Shown here piece after piece: positions 8,518-20,133 of a stretch of DNA of 64,000 nucleotides. Position 1 is the first letter of the stretch, and each line of letters opens with the position of its first letter. The translations under genes and the position numbers were made by a program. This DNA comes from Veillonellales bacterium (GTDB lineage: Bacteria > Bacillota > Negativicutes > JAAYSF01). The DNA lies in assembly GCA_039680175.1 (NCBI GenBank), contig JBDKTO010000089.1, forward strand, positions 1-64,000, read 5' to 3'. A model generated the notes under the pieces. That model was not told the origin of the DNA. It worked only from the letters and a program-made list of their open reading frames with translations, and did no database searches.

Positions 8518-10017
8518 TTATACTATGGGAAAACGAATCGTCACAATGGTACCTTGACCGATCTGGCTGGTGACTGTCACCGCAGCTTGATGCAGGTCTA
8601 TAATTTGCTTGGCGATAGCTAATCCCAGACCGGTGCCGCTGTCGTCCCGGCAATGAGATTTATTCACTTTATAAAAACGCTCCCAGATGTAGGGCAAATC
8701 TTCGGATGGAATCCCGACACCGGTGTCGGCAACTTGCACCGATACGGTGTCACCATCAATAAAGGTCGTGATAGTGACTTTTCCGCCGGATGGTGTGTAT
8801 TTTATGGCATTATCCAAGAGAATTAATAGAAGCTGGATAATCCGATCGCCATTAGCCTGAATAGCAGGAAGTGGCCCTTTGGTATTGGCCAATAGATGAA
8901 TTCCTTTCTGTTCTGCTTGTTGTTTGAGTATATGCACTACGCTGTCGGCTACCGCCTCCAATGGTATCTTTTCTTTGTCGGCGGTGACCTTAGCCGACTG
9001 TAGCCGACTGAGATCCAGCAAATCATTAATCAGTCGTTCCATTCGCACCGCTTCGTCACGCATTAGGCAATAGTATTTTTTTATTTGCGTGGTTTCGTTA
9101 ATCGTTCCGTCCAGCAGTGCCTCGTTATAACCCCGGATAATGGTCAGCGGCGTCCTGAGTTCATGGGATACATTGGCCACGAAATCGCGACGCAGTTTTT
9201 CCATTTTATTCAGTTCGACAATATAGATTGACAAATCCCGGGCAAGTGAATTGAGCGCCAGCCCAAGACGGCCTACTTCGTCGCTGGTTTCTACTTTGAC
9301 TAAAGTATTATAATCACCATGCGCCATGGCACCAGCCGTTTCCTGCATGGATTTAAGCGGGCGCACAATGTTGCAAGTGAGATAATTGACTACCAAGAGC
9401 GCTAACAGGACGGCCAGGAGACCCGCTCCGCCGATATAATAGTAAAGGTGCTGCAGAAAGGCGTCAATGCCAGCTATCGGCGCATGCAGCAACACCGCCC
9501 CTCCCACCTGACCGTTTGCCAAAGTGACGGGGACGGCTACGACTAGCATCTTTTCACCGTAATACGGGTTGTTGAAAGTCTTGGTCCATACCTTGCCGTC
9601 AAATACCGGGTCCAGTTCCTTGATAATAGAGTACATACCGCCCTGGATCTGAGATCCCATACCCGGGTGTCCGGAACTGCCCGGTCCGAATCTGCCGTTC
9701 ATCGGCCAGCCAGGACCCCTACCCATGCCGGACATATTAATCACGTGGCGGGAGGCGTCCAGTACCCATATTCGTGCGCCTAAGTAGCTGTCAGCGTTAG
9801 TCAGAAAAGTATCCAGGCCGGTCAAACTGCCAGTTTCGTCATAAAAATTTTTTAGGTTGTCGGCCAGCTCCGTCCCCTTGGCAATAAGTTCTTGTTGCTT
9901 GGCCGCTAATGTTTGTTCTTTGATGAGGGCCGATACCCCTAGTAGGACGCCACCTAATAGGACGGTAATCACCAGCATAAAGCTGAATAATAGTTTAAGT
10001 TGCAAGGAATGTTTCAT
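8518..10017 (-). CDS. membrane sensor histidine kinase (HAMP/HisKA/HATPase)
   Basis: Starting at ATG 10017 the protein has about 499 aa. Visible parts are TM1 (about 5-27), an extracytoplasmic domain to about 180, TM2 (about 185-205), HAMP, the phosphoacceptor H-box HELRTPLTIIRGY, and N/G1/G2 boxes of the ATPase (DNAIKYTP, DTGVGIP, GTGLGLAIAK). The external domain has a glycine/methionine/proline stretch (GMGRGPGWPMNGRFGPG) that resembles the tail of the DUF2680 protein. The ATG overlaps the regulator stop by 4 nt (ATGA), so the pair is co-translated. Confidence 0.93.
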   Translation of the reverse strand: MKHSLQLKLLFSFMLVITVLLGGVLLGVSALIKEQTLAAKQQELIAKGTELADNLKNFYDETGSLTGLDTFLTNADSYLGARIWVLDASRHVINMSGMGRGPGWPMNGRFGPGSSGHPGMGSQIQGGMYSIIKELDPVFDGKVWTKTFNNPYYGEKMLVVAVPVTLANGQVGGAVLLHAPIAGIDAFLQHLYYYIGGAGLLAVLLALLVVNYLTCNIVRPLKSMQETAGAMAHGDYNTLVKVETSDEVGRLGLALNSLARDLSIYIVELNKMEKLRRDFVANVSHELRTPLTIIRGYNEALLDGTINETTQIKKYYCLMRDEAVRMERLINDLLDLSRLQSAKVTADKEKIPLEAVADSVVHILKQQAEQKGIHLLANTKGPLPAIQANGDRIIQLLLILLDNAIKYTPSGGKVTITTFIDGDTVSVQVADTGVGIPSEDLPYIWERFYKVNKSHCRDDSGTGLGLAIAKQIIDLHQAAVTVTSQIGQGTIVTIRFPIV

Positions 10018-10709
10018 GATCGTACCTCGAAACGGTATCCTACACCCCATACCGTTTGAATATTCCAAGGTGAAGTATCTTTTATTCCCAGCTTTTGCCG
10101 GAGGCGTTTAATATGGCTGTCCACCGTGCGGGTTTCACCGCAGTAGGTGTATCCCCATACTTTTTCCAGCAACATTTCTCGAGAGAAAGTTCGCTTGGGA
10201 TGAGAAGCTAGACACCATAACAGTTCCATTTCCTTCGATGTTAGTGGAATAGTTTGACCAAAGGTAGTAATGGTATGTTCATTAATATTGATTTCCAGGT
10301 TGGTAAAGCGTAAAATATCGGCTTTGATAAATTCGGTGTCAGGTACTCGTCGCAGCACGGCATTAACCCGGGCTACTACCTCACGGGGGTTAAAGGGTTT
10401 AGTTATATAATCATCCGCCCCTAACTCCAGTCCCATAATCCGATCATCATCTTCAGCACGGGCTGTCAGCATGATGATCGGCACACGGGAAAACTTCCTG
10501 ATTTGTCGGCAAACTTCGATACCATCCAGTATCGGCATCATAATATCCAAAATAACCATATTAGGTTTTGTCTGCTCCGCTTTACGAATGGCATCCGCAC
10601 CGTCCGCCGCTTCCACAATAGTAAAACCTTCTTTGACAAAATACATAGCTAATATTTCTCGGATTTGTATATCATCATCGACAATTAATATCGTCTGTTC
10701 CCGTACCAT
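10014..10709 (-). CDS. OmpR-family response regulator
   Basis: A 231-residue regulator from ATG 10709 (RBS AAGGAGG). The receiver domain (1-120) has the acidic pocket VDDD and the phosphoacceptor Asp in PNMVILDIMMP, with the conserved K in TKPFNP. A winged-helix output domain (about 130-230, ending VWGVGYRFEV) follows. It is the first gene of the two-component operon. It probably binds the triple 11-bp repeats at 10759-10791 and 8445-8477, activating itself and the DUF2680 gene; this is inference from shared sites. Confidence 0.93.
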   Translation of the reverse strand: MVREQTILIVDDDIQIREILAMYFVKEGFTIVEAADGADAIRKAEQTKPNMVILDIMMPILDGIEVCRQIRKFSRVPIIMLTARAEDDDRIMGLELGADDYITKPFNPREVVARVNAVLRRVPDTEFIKADILRFTNLEININEHTITTFGQTIPLTSKEMELLWCLASHPKRTFSREMLLEKVWGYTYCGETRTVDSHIKRLRQKLGIKDTSPWNIQTVWGVGYRFEVRS

Positions 10710-10739
10710 AATGCCTCCTTGATAGCGATTATTATCCTC

Positions 10740-10791
10740 ATTATACTGGGAAACAGGCATAAAAAGTATGCATCAAATGTAACAAAAGTGT
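10740..10791 (-). promoter_or_regulatory. promoter with triple 11-bp repeat in front of the two-component operon
   Basis: On the minus strand 10791-10759 reads ACACTTTTGTT, ACATTTGATGC, ATACTTTTTAT. A TATAAT (10745-10740) starts 13 bp after the last unit. The 17-bp block at 10778-10794 is identical to 8464-8480. The repeat occupies the -35 position, as for PhoB/OmpR-type activation. Confidence 0.7.
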
Positions 10792-10831
10792 GAAATCTAT
10801 TTCTTCATACGCTGTGCGGATTGATTTATAT

Positions 10832-10864
10832 TAAAAAGCCTGAGAGTTAATCTCAGACTTTTTA
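10832..10864 (-). terminator. terminator of the gyrB operon
   Basis: A stem of AAGTCTGAGA / TCTCAGGCTT type (one mismatch, 5-nt loop) is followed by T-runs on the minus strand, 60 bp beyond the gyrB stop. Confidence 0.8.
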
Positions 10865-10925
10865 TATTAATTCATATTTATTGTATATACTTGCATAATT
10901 TCATTATGCCTAAACTCACACACGT

Positions 10926-13103
<2,178 letters not shown>

Positions 13104-13126
<23 letters not shown>

Positions 13127-13955
13127 GTTTTTTCCTCCTGAACTTTTCCAGAGTTGTCGTTACCATTTCCGCGGTAACAGCTTCCGGTTTCAACCCTGTG
13201 GTTAGCATCACCAGTGTTAAAATTTGCAGCTTGTCTTCCCTTTCTTTATGGATATCCCGCAATAAAGCTGTCAGCAGCATTTCTTTTCCTAAAGAATATT
13301 CCTGGGGGCTGCACTTCATATATTGACCTAGCTCCTGATAGGTAAGCCAAGGCACTTCCGTTAATAAATGGGAAACCTTAATAATCACCTGTTCTTTCCG
13401 TTCCCGCTGACACACGGCGCAGTACTGTTCTTCCGGTGGGCAAAGAGCGGCGCAATGTATGCATGGATGCCACTGTCGCTGCTGCTTTGCTTTCTTTAGC
13501 TTCAGATCTTTTTTTACAATCTGAAATATTTTTTTTCGCAGCTGTTCATCCTGCATTTTCTCGACAAGACTATAAGCAGCGCTGACCTCTGTTTCTTCCA
13601 GTCTCAACGAACGAAGCTGCTGCTGAATTGACGGCTCCGGCTCATTAGGTTCTTGATTCTGGCTATTTTTTAAATATCCTGCTTGAAAGCGGATATCTTC
13701 AATGAGTTTCTCGCCAATAAAGTGATTAATTTTACTTAAAATTTCTGCCTTCATCATGGAAAGATGATGACCCCAAACCGGACTGGAAACAGCAATCAGC
13801 AATACTCCCCGCTGCACCATCACCGGAGCGGCATGGGTCGAAATTTTTTCGCCCACTATCTCCTGCCAATGCTGAATCGCCGATTCGGCATTGTATTTTT
13901 TTTGCAGCCCAAGCTTTTTAATCGTCAGCGGCAATATATCCCGCAGACTATACAC
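13104..13955 (-). CDS. DciA-like (DUF721) protein with a zinc-ribbon extension
   Basis: The N-terminal ~100 residues match DUF721/DciA (AIQHWQEIVGEKISTHAAPV, LLIAVSSPVWGHHLSMMKAEIL), a family that includes the ancestral DnaB helicase loader. A further ~180 residues follow, containing a CxxC...CxxC knuckle (CIHCAALCPPEEQYCAVC) and a helical C-terminus. DUF721 proteins are usually only 90-180 aa, so this form is extended. The GTG at 13955 has ACAGGAG at good spacing; a GTG at 13964 lies too close. It overlaps recF by 8 bp. A role in helicase loading or DNA binding at replication is inferred. Confidence 0.75.
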
Positions 13956-15069
13956 AATGACCACTCCTGTCGGATTCGGTTACCTTGCCTTGCAGCACTT
14001 GATAATAACGGCCTGTTTGTTTTTCCGGAAAATATTTTGTCTCAGTGGCCGTAATAAAAGTCTGCACCCGTTCCCGGATAAAGGAAAGCAAGTGCTCGCG
14101 CCGCATAGAATCCAATTCGCTCATTACATCATCCAGCAGTAAAACCGGATATTCACCGGTTTCGGATTTTATAAATTCCAATTCAGCCAGTTTGAGCGCC
14201 AGAACACCTGTCCGCTGCTGCCCCTGAGAGCCGAAATTGCGCAAATTGATACCGTTCACTGTCAACTGCAGATCATCCCGGTGGGGTCCGACACCGGTAC
14301 TGCCGCGAAAGATATCATGCTCCCGCAATATGGGCAGTTGATGACAATACCAGGCTATCATATCATCAGCCGGTGACTGATCCACCCCCTGTACAAGATA
14401 GGTAACAGCCAAATTCTCCTGGTGATTGGTGATCTTTCGATGCATCAAATTGGCCAGCATCGATAGCTTTTTCACTGCCAGCCGGCGTTTGTCAACGATC
14501 CATCCGGCTGCCGCCGCAAACTGTTCGTCCCATGTATCCAGGAGTTCCGGCTTGGCTTTATGTTCCCGGATTTTCTTCAATAAATGATTACGCTGAGAAA
14601 GAATTCGATTGTACTGCAGCAATTGATGATAATAGGCCGGGCTTGCCTGAGAAATTTCAGTATCAAGAAATTTTCGCCGCCCTGCCGGTATTCCTTTAAT
14701 TAACAGCAAATCCTCCGGCGAAAATAGCACAGCATTAAAAGCGCCAATCAAATCCCGGGATTTTACCGGGTGACTATTCAATAGTATTTCCTTATTCTGG
14801 TTTTGTATTAGTTTAAAAGCTAAATGATTCGCGATATCCAAGCGGGAAAATTCAATTTGTATTCCACCAGCTGCCTGATTCCAGCGAATCAGCTCTCCTT
14901 CCAGATTCGTGCGGTGAGAGCGGCCCATAGCGCCAAAATAGATGGCTTCCAGAATATTAGTCTTTCCCTGGGCATTCGGGCCGATAAATATATTAATATG
15001 ATGATTAAAATTTAATGTTAGATCTATGTAATTGCGGTAATTATGCAATACCAGTTTTTTTACCTGCAT
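13948..15069 (-). CDS. recF: recombination mediator RecF
   Basis: SMC-like ATPase that helps load RecA at gaps and restart forks. The 373-residue protein has Walker A GPNAQGKTN near residue 30, an ABC-type signature (NFGSQGQQRT) near residue 275 and Walker B LLLDDVMSELD near residue 305. It starts at ATG 15069, 10 bp after yaaA, in the standard dnaN-yaaA-recF order. Confidence 0.97.
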   Translation of the reverse strand: MQVKKLVLHNYRNYIDLTLNFNHHINIFIGPNAQGKTNILEAIYFGAMGRSHRTNLEGELIRWNQAAGGIQIEFSRLDIANHLAFKLIQNQNKEILLNSHPVKSRDLIGAFNAVLFSPEDLLLIKGIPAGRRKFLDTEISQASPAYYHQLLQYNRILSQRNHLLKKIREHKAKPELLDTWDEQFAAAAGWIVDKRRLAVKKLSMLANLMHRKITNHQENLAVTYLVQGVDQSPADDMIAWYCHQLPILREHDIFRGSTGVGPHRDDLQLTVNGINLRNFGSQGQQRTGVLALKLAELEFIKSETGEYPVLLLDDVMSELDSMRREHLLSFIRERVQTFITATETKYFPEKQTGRYYQVLQGKVTESDRSGHCV

Positions 15070-15079
15070 AGAAATACCT

Positions 15080-15295
15080 TTAAACGGCTTTTACTTTCCA
15101 TATTCCCACCCCTTTGATTTCCACCACGTCATCAGGATGAATTTTTTTTCGGCGTTCTTTGACAAGTGTTCCGTTTAACCGGATAAGACTGTCTGCCAGC
15201 ATGATTTTAACCTGTCCGCCGGTCTCGGCAATACCGGCCCACTTTAACAATTGATCCAATTGAATCGTTGGCGTGGTAATTTCTATTTTCTCCAT
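15080..15295 (-). CDS. yaaA: S4-domain RNA-binding protein YaaA
   Basis: A 71-residue S4-like protein (LDQLLKWAGIAETGGQVKIMLADSLIRLNGTLVKERRKKIHPDDVVEI) in the conserved place between dnaN and recF. The family is linked to large ribosomal subunit assembly in Bacillus. It lies 17 bp after dnaN. Confidence 0.9.
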   Translation of the reverse strand: MEKIEITTPTIQLDQLLKWAGIAETGGQVKIMLADSLIRLNGTLVKERRKKIHPDDVVEIKGVGIWKVKAV

Positions 15296-15312
15296 GCAAC
15301 AAACTCCTTTAC

Positions 15313-16422
15313 TTAGTTGGTCCGCACCGGAGTAATGATATAAATATAATCCTCATCTTCCGATGATTGAATACTCGCCGCACTTAAGGAAGTATTCAGT
15401 GAAAAAATCAGTTGTTCGGCAGCGATATTTTTCAGAATATCGGTAATATATTTGGCGTTAAAGGCAATTTTCAGCTCATTTCCTTCGATTTGCGCCGCCA
15501 CTGTTTCACAGGCTTTACCGACTTCAGGGTTATTAGAGGTAATAATGACAGAATTTTCTTTAAAGTACAGACGAATAATATTATAATCACCGTCACGGGC
15601 TAATAAAGAAGCTCTTTCTACTGCATCAAGAAAATCATGGGTATTTAATTTAACAGTTGTGGCGAAATTAGGCGGGATGACTTTAGTATAGTCAGGAAAC
15701 TGACCTTCAATTAATCTGGAGATCATGTATACATTATCAAAAGCAAAAGCGACCTGATTTCTCAGCCAGTGGATTTGAACGTCCAGAGGAACCTCGGAAA
15801 CCATTACTCTTGCCAGCTCATTCATAATTTTAGCCGGAATAATCATTTTCACGCTGGCTGAATTGTTTTCAATAATATCTTTTTTGAGAGCCAAACGGTG
15901 GGTATTGGTAGCTACCATTATAATATTTTCCTGATTAATTTCCAATAAACCGCCGGTGAAAATAGGTCTTGATTCATCAGCGGCACAGGCAAAGACGGTT
16001 TTTTTAATCAGTTCCTTCAATACATTGTCTTTGACTGTTACGACTTGCTCACTTGTTTGTTTTTGCAAAACCGGGAATTCTTCGGCTGGCATGCTTAAAA
16101 GATTAAATTGAGCGGCGTTTGCAGTTATTTTAATGGTTCTGTCTTCTGTAGAGGACGAGATGTTAATTGTATCCCCGGGAAGACGACGAACCATTTCTTG
16201 AAAATATTTTCCAGATAATACAACATTTCCCGGTTCTTCGACGATTGCGTCAATGGTACAGCTCATGCCTATTTCATAATCAGTGGCTTGTAATTCCAGT
16301 GAGTTATCAGCTGCAGCCAGATAAATACCAGTTAAAATAGGTAATTGTGTTTTTGTTGATACTGCTTTTTGAACAGTTTGAACAGCGGTATTCAGCTGTT
16401 CTTTTTTGCAGGTGATTTTCAT
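15313..16422 (-). CDS. dnaN: DNA polymerase III beta sliding clamp
   Basis: The ring-shaped clamp that tethers the replicative polymerase. It has 369 aa in three repeated clamp domains, a start MKITCKKEQLN and a typical end (IYIITPVRTN). It follows dnaA in the leftward cluster with about 270 bp between them that hold DnaA boxes. Confidence 0.98.
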   Translation of the reverse strand: MKITCKKEQLNTAVQTVQKAVSTKTQLPILTGIYLAAADNSLELQATDYEIGMSCTIDAIVEEPGNVVLSGKYFQEMVRRLPGDTINISSSTEDRTIKITANAAQFNLLSMPAEEFPVLQKQTSEQVVTVKDNVLKELIKKTVFACAADESRPIFTGGLLEINQENIIMVATNTHRLALKKDIIENNSASVKMIIPAKIMNELARVMVSEVPLDVQIHWLRNQVAFAFDNVYMISRLIEGQFPDYTKVIPPNFATTVKLNTHDFLDAVERASLLARDGDYNIIRLYFKENSVIITSNNPEVGKACETVAAQIEGNELKIAFNAKYITDILKNIAAEQLIFSLNTSLSAASIQSSEDEDYIYIITPVRTN

Positions 16423-16528
16423 GTTGTAACCTCCAATTTGGATTTACATTGTTCAGGGATATGAATTTTTGTATATTATTACGGTTTAGGACATAATCTA
16501 TAAAAATAGTCGTAATAGTAGTAGGCGC

Positions 16529-16628
16529 TGTGAATATGTGAATAAGCGGAAGAAGTAAAGGAGCGAAGGTTAATTGCAATGTGTATAACTTGTGTATAAT
16601 GCTAACTGTAGTTATCCACATATTCACA
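16529..16628. other. DnaA-box cluster between dnaA and dnaN
   Basis: A perfect TTATCCACA lies at 16612-16620. One-mismatch or related boxes include TGTGAATAT (16529-16537), TGTGAATAA (16537-16545), TGTGTATAA (16580-16588 and 16591-16599) and ATATTCACA (16620-16628). Together with the larger cluster upstream of dnaA this gives a two-part origin, as in Bacillus. Confidence 0.8.
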
Positions 16629-16693
16629 AGAAAAACCAGTTATCAAGTTATGAACAAAGTATCTACAGGGATGTTCCGGGGATATAAACAGAG

Positions 16694-18160
16694 TTATACA
16701 CTTTCAATTTTTTTTATGAGTTCGTTAATAGTGTTATTTAATTTATTGTCTTCTTTTCGTTCCCGGCTGATTTTATCATGGGCGTGGATAACGGTAGTGT
16801 GGTCCCGGCCGCCAAACATTTCTCCAATTCGCGGCAAGGAAGTGTCAGTCAGCTCACGGCACAAATACATGGCGATTTGCCGGGGAAAAGCCACATTGCG
16901 GGTGCGTTTTTTCGCTAATAATTCATCAATCTTTATTTTAAAGTGTGAGCCAACTATTTCCTGAATAAGTTCCATGGTGATTTGTTTTGGCCGGCCATTG
17001 GGGAAAATATCTTTGAGGGCTTCGGTTGCCAAATCAATATCAATGCTTTGTTTCGTTAAGGAAGCATAAGCCATGACCCGGATCAAGGCGCCTTCCAGTT
17101 CACGAATATTATTATCAATCCGGCTGGCGATAAACACCATAACATCGTTGGGGACATTTAAGTTTTCAAGCATAGCTTTTTTTCGTAAAATCGCAATTCT
17201 GGTTTCTAGATCAGGTGGTTGAATGTCGGTAATTAAGCCCCATTCAAACCGGGAACGCAGCCGGTCTTCCAGAGTTTGAATTTCCCGGGGAGGACGGTCG
17301 CTGGAAATAATGATTTGTTTATTGGCTTCATGCAAGGTGTTAAAGGTGTGGAAAAATTCTTCCTGGGTATGTTCTTTTTTTGATAAAAATTGAATATCGT
17401 CGACCAATAAAACATCAATATTACGATATTTTTGCCGAAAACTTTCCGGATTGCCATCGCGAATAGAGTTGATCAGTTCATTGGTAAATTTTTCGCTGGA
17501 AATATATAAAACTTTAATTTTAGGATGATTTTGTAATATTCGATGACCAATGGCGTGCATGAGATGGGTTTTTCCCAGACCTACGCCGCCGTAAATAAAA
17601 AAGGGATTGTATACCTGAGCCGGCGCTTCGGCAACGGCCAGGGAAGCAGCATGGGCAAAGCGGTTGGAATTACCAATGACAAAGGTTTCAAAGACATATT
17701 TCGGATTTAATACCGCCATTGGTTCATCTGTTGACAGTGTTGCTGCTCCCATTGTTTGAGCTTGTTGGGTTTCATTTTCCCAGAGAGGCTGGGAAATCGG
17801 CAGCGGGGCCGGTTGATCGGCAGTCGGAGAATTTTTTGCCGGCTGGGTGGTATCGGTCAATTCGGGAGCTATTTTAGTTGTTTTGCTGGGAGTGGTCTCA
17901 TCGGTTAAATTCATATTTGTAATTTTTAATTGGATTGGCCGTTTAATAATTTGTCTTGCCGTATCGGTAATAAGGTCAAAGTAGCGGTTTTCTATCCATT
18001 CTTTCATGATTTGTTTTGGTGTGCCGATTTCTAAAACCGTTTCGGATAAGGATAAAATAACAGTTGGTTTAATCCAGGTATCAAATACCAATTTTGATAA
18101 TTCTTGCTCTAAATCCCGTAGTATTTGTTCCCATAGGGCCGCTAATTGCAGGTTTTCCAT
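16694..18160 (-). CDS. dnaA: chromosomal replication initiator DnaA
   Basis: Binds DnaA boxes and unwinds oriC. The 488-residue protein shows domain I (1-80), a Pro/Thr/Gln-rich linker (90-145), an AAA+ domain with Walker [11 protein letters not shown] and Walker [10 protein letters not shown], and the domain IV signature [15 protein letters not shown] near the C-terminus. It starts at ATG 18160 after AAAGGAC. It probably represses itself through the boxes upstream. Confidence 0.98.
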   Translation of the reverse strand: MENLQLAALWEQILRDLEQELSKLVFDTWIKPTVILSLSETVLEIGTPKQIMKEWIENRYFDLITDTARQIIKRPIQLKITNMNLTDETTPSKTTKIAPELTDTTQPAKNSPTADQPAPLPISQPLWENETQQAQTMGAATLSTDEPMAVLNPKYVFETFVIGNSNRFAHAASLAVAEAPAQVYNPFFIYGGVGLGKTHLMHAIGHRILQNHPKIKVLYISSEKFTNELINSIRDGNPESFRQKYRNIDVLLVDDIQFLSKKEHTQEEFFHTFNTLHEANKQIIISSDRPPREIQTLEDRLRSRFEWGLITDIQPPDLETRIAILRKKAMLENLNVPNDVMVFIASRIDNNIRELEGALIRVMAYASLTKQSIDIDLATEALKDIFPNGRPKQITMELIQEIVGSHFKIKIDELLAKKRTRNVAFPRQIAMYLCRELTDTSLPRIGEMFGGRDHTTVIHAHDKISRERKEDNKLNNTINELIKKIESV

Positions 18161-18500
18161 ATATTCAGTCCTTTCGTTAGGAAAATATCAACAAAATGTA
18201 ATAACAAGTGACATAAGTTATACACATTATTATCCACAACCTGTGTATAACTATATAAAATAGGAATAAATTAACGAAAAAAAAATACAATAGCGAATTA
18301 CGTATGGTTTCAGCTTTGTATTTTCTAAAGTCGTAAAGTTATTCACTGCTGTGGATAAAACTGTATATAACTTCAAAAGAATGTGAGTAACCAAATGTTT
18401 TATGTAGATAAATTCGCAATTGTGGAAAGAATGTGGATATCTTTCATGTTTTATATTAGCAAAACATGGCCAAGTTATCAACAGTTTTTTAGTAAGAATG
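18161..18500. other. replication origin oriC (dnaA-rpmH intergenic)
   Basis: DnaA boxes are dense: TTATACACA (18218-18226), TTATCCACA (18230-18238), TGTGTATAA (18242-18250), TGTGGATAA (18350-18358), TGTGAGTAA (18382-18390), TGTGGATAT (18432-18440), and TTATCAACA (about 18475-18483). An AT-rich tract at about 18244-18300 next to the first three boxes is the likely unwinding element. Gene direction switches here (leftward before, rightward after), which supports origin function. Confidence 0.9.
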
Positions 18501-18553
18501 AAGCAGGCAAAAAAAATAGCTTTGGATATCGGTAAAGGATCGGCGTTATTTCC

Positions 18554-18582
18554 TTGACACTGGCAATTGACTAGTCTATAAT
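18554..18582 (+). promoter_or_regulatory. consensus sigma-A promoter of rpmH
   Basis: TTGACA (18554-18559) and TATAAT (18577-18582) are separated by exactly 17 bp: a perfect consensus promoter ahead of the rpmH-rnpA-yidD-yidC-jag genes. Confidence 0.9.
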
Positions 18583-18652
18583 TTTTAATAGTTAAGATTG
18601 TAATATTTTAACCTGGGTGTTTCCGCGTTTTGATGAGGGAGGTGTATTATAA

Positions 18653-18787
18653 ATGAAACGTACTTATCAACCTAACACTTTATGGAAGAAAAGAACACAT
18701 GGCTTTCGTGAGCGTATGAAAACTAAAGGGGGCCGTCTTGTACTGAAAAAGAGACGTGCTAGAGGCCGTAAAAAGTTATCCGCATAA
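18653..18787 (+). CDS. rpmH: 50S ribosomal protein L34
   Basis: A 44-residue basic protein ([20 protein letters not shown]...) preceded by GAGGGAGGTG. It is the usual first gene to the right of oriC. A terminator-like hairpin follows immediately, which should lower expression of the downstream rnpA relative to L34. Confidence 0.98.
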   Translation: MKRTYQPNTLWKKRTHGFRERMKTKGGRLVLKKRRARGRKKLSA

Positions 18788-18815
18788 TAGGCCGCCCATC
18801 AGTGGCCTATTTTTT
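18786..18815 (+). terminator. hairpin terminator after rpmH
   Basis: Arms AATAGGCC (18786-18793) and GGCCTATT (18804-18811), then a T-run. Probably partial read-through into rnpA. Confidence 0.8.
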
Positions 18816-18872
18816 GCATAAACGGAAAATAGTTTGACTTTTCGGTTTGTGTAGCGGCAGGATGATGTATAT

Positions 18873-19229
18873 ATGAAATATAAGTTATTAAAACAAAATG
18901 TATTGCGTAACAATAAACACTTTCAGGCAGTATACCGGACAGGAAAATCTTATGCGAACCGAATGATGGTGGTATATGTTTTACCTCAGGCTGGCAGTGG
19001 ACGGCGAATTGGTTTTACCGCCGGCAAGCGTTTGGGAAAAGCGGTTGTCCGCAATCGGGTAAAACGCCTGATGCGCGAGGTTTACCGGCTGAATCAGGCT
19101 CGTCTCACGAATGAGGGGGTTGATTTAGTGCTGGTAGGCCGTCAGGCCATGGTGAAAGCTGATTTACCGGCGGTAACCAGGGCTTTTTTGGATTTATGCG
19201 GTAAAGCTCGAATTTTATTAAAAAAGTAG
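18873..19229 (+). CDS. rnpA: ribonuclease P protein component
   Basis: Protein subunit of RNase P, which matures the 5' ends of tRNAs. The 118-residue protein has the signature [28 protein letters not shown]. It ends 2 bp before yidD. Ribosome-binding site is weak. Confidence 0.96.
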   Translation: MKYKLLKQNVLRNNKHFQAVYRTGKSYANRMMVVYVLPQAGSGRRIGFTAGKRLGKAVVRNRVKRLMREVYRLNQARLTNEGVDLVLVGRQAMVKADLPAVTRAFLDLCGKARILLKK

Positions 19230-19231
19230 GT

Positions 19232-19444
19232 ATGGCTGTGAAACAGATGCTTATTTTGCTCATCAAATTTTATCGGATATTTATTTCTCCTTTAAAGCCG
19301 CCTACTTGCCGCTTTATTCCGACTTGTTCGGAATATGCAATATTGGCTATCGAAAAATATGGGGTTTTGCGGGGAGGAATATTGGCTGTAAAGCGGATTT
19401 TGAAGTGCCACCCCTTTCATCCTGGCGGATATGACCCTATTTGA
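19232..19444 (+). CDS. yidD: membrane protein insertion efficiency factor YidD
   Basis: A 70-residue protein with the family core [19 protein letters not shown] and a [11 protein letters not shown] end. It helps YidC-dependent insertion at the inner membrane. It lies between rnpA and yidC in the conserved order. Confidence 0.95.
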   Translation: MAVKQMLILLIKFYRIFISPLKPPTCRFIPTCSEYAILAIEKYGVLRGGILAVKRILKCHPFHPGGYDPI

Positions 19445-19481
19445 ATAAATAATATATTGTTGTAATTAAGGATGTGAGATT

Positions 19482-20129
19482 TTGGTCGATTATGGTATCG
19501 GTATACTTCAGGATATTTTGACCTTCTTTTATCATTTGACGGAAATAGTTGGTTTGGCGAATTATGGTTTGGCAATTGTTTTAATGACGATTGTAATCAA
19601 GATGGCTTTATACCCGTTAACGGCAAAACAAGTTCGATCGATGAAAGGTTTGCAGATTCTGCAGCCGAAAATGAAGGAACTGCAGGAAAAATATAAAGAC
19701 AAACCGGAAAAATTGAAAAAAGAAATGGCTGTTTTATATCAGGAGGCAGGTGTGAACCCTTTGGCCGGGTGCTTGCCTCTATTGGTACAGATGCCGATTC
19801 TGATTGGAATTTTTTATGCCATTCGTGATTTTAGTTATGTAAACATTCCTACTTTTTTGTGGGTAAAGGATTTGTCGCAAGCAGATCCGACCTATATTCT
19901 TCCCGTGTTATCGGCCGCGTCAACTTATTGGATGCAGAAACAGACTTCTACTGAGATGACGCAGCAAAATAAAATGATGCTGATTTTTATGCCGTTGTTT
20001 ATCGGTTACATCAGTACGACTTTCCCTGCAGGTTTGGTTGTATATTGGGTGATGAGCAATATTATTCAGATTGCTCAACAGTGGTGGATGTACCGTGAAC
20101 CGGCTGTGAATAAAGGGGAGGCTAATTGA
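19482..20129 (+). CDS. yidC: membrane protein insertase YidC
   Basis: Inserts proteins into the cytoplasmic membrane with or without Sec. The 215-residue protein has five predicted membrane spans and the conserved core (KMALYPLTAKQVRSM near 40, NPLAGCLPLLVQMPILIG near 95, FPAGLVVYWVMSN near 180). It starts at TTG 19482. There is no lipoprotein signal, unlike many Gram-positive YidC/SpoIIIJ proteins, and no large periplasmic domain as in Proteobacteria. Confidence 0.95.
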   Translation: MVDYGIGILQDILTFFYHLTEIVGLANYGLAIVLMTIVIKMALYPLTAKQVRSMKGLQILQPKMKELQEKYKDKPEKLKKEMAVLYQEAGVNPLAGCLPLLVQMPILIGIFYAIRDFSYVNIPTFLWVKDLSQADPTYILPVLSAASTYWMQKQTSTEMTQQNKMMLIFMPLFIGYISTTFPAGLVVYWVMSNIIQIAQQWWMYREPAVNKGEAN

Positions 20130-20133
20130 TACC

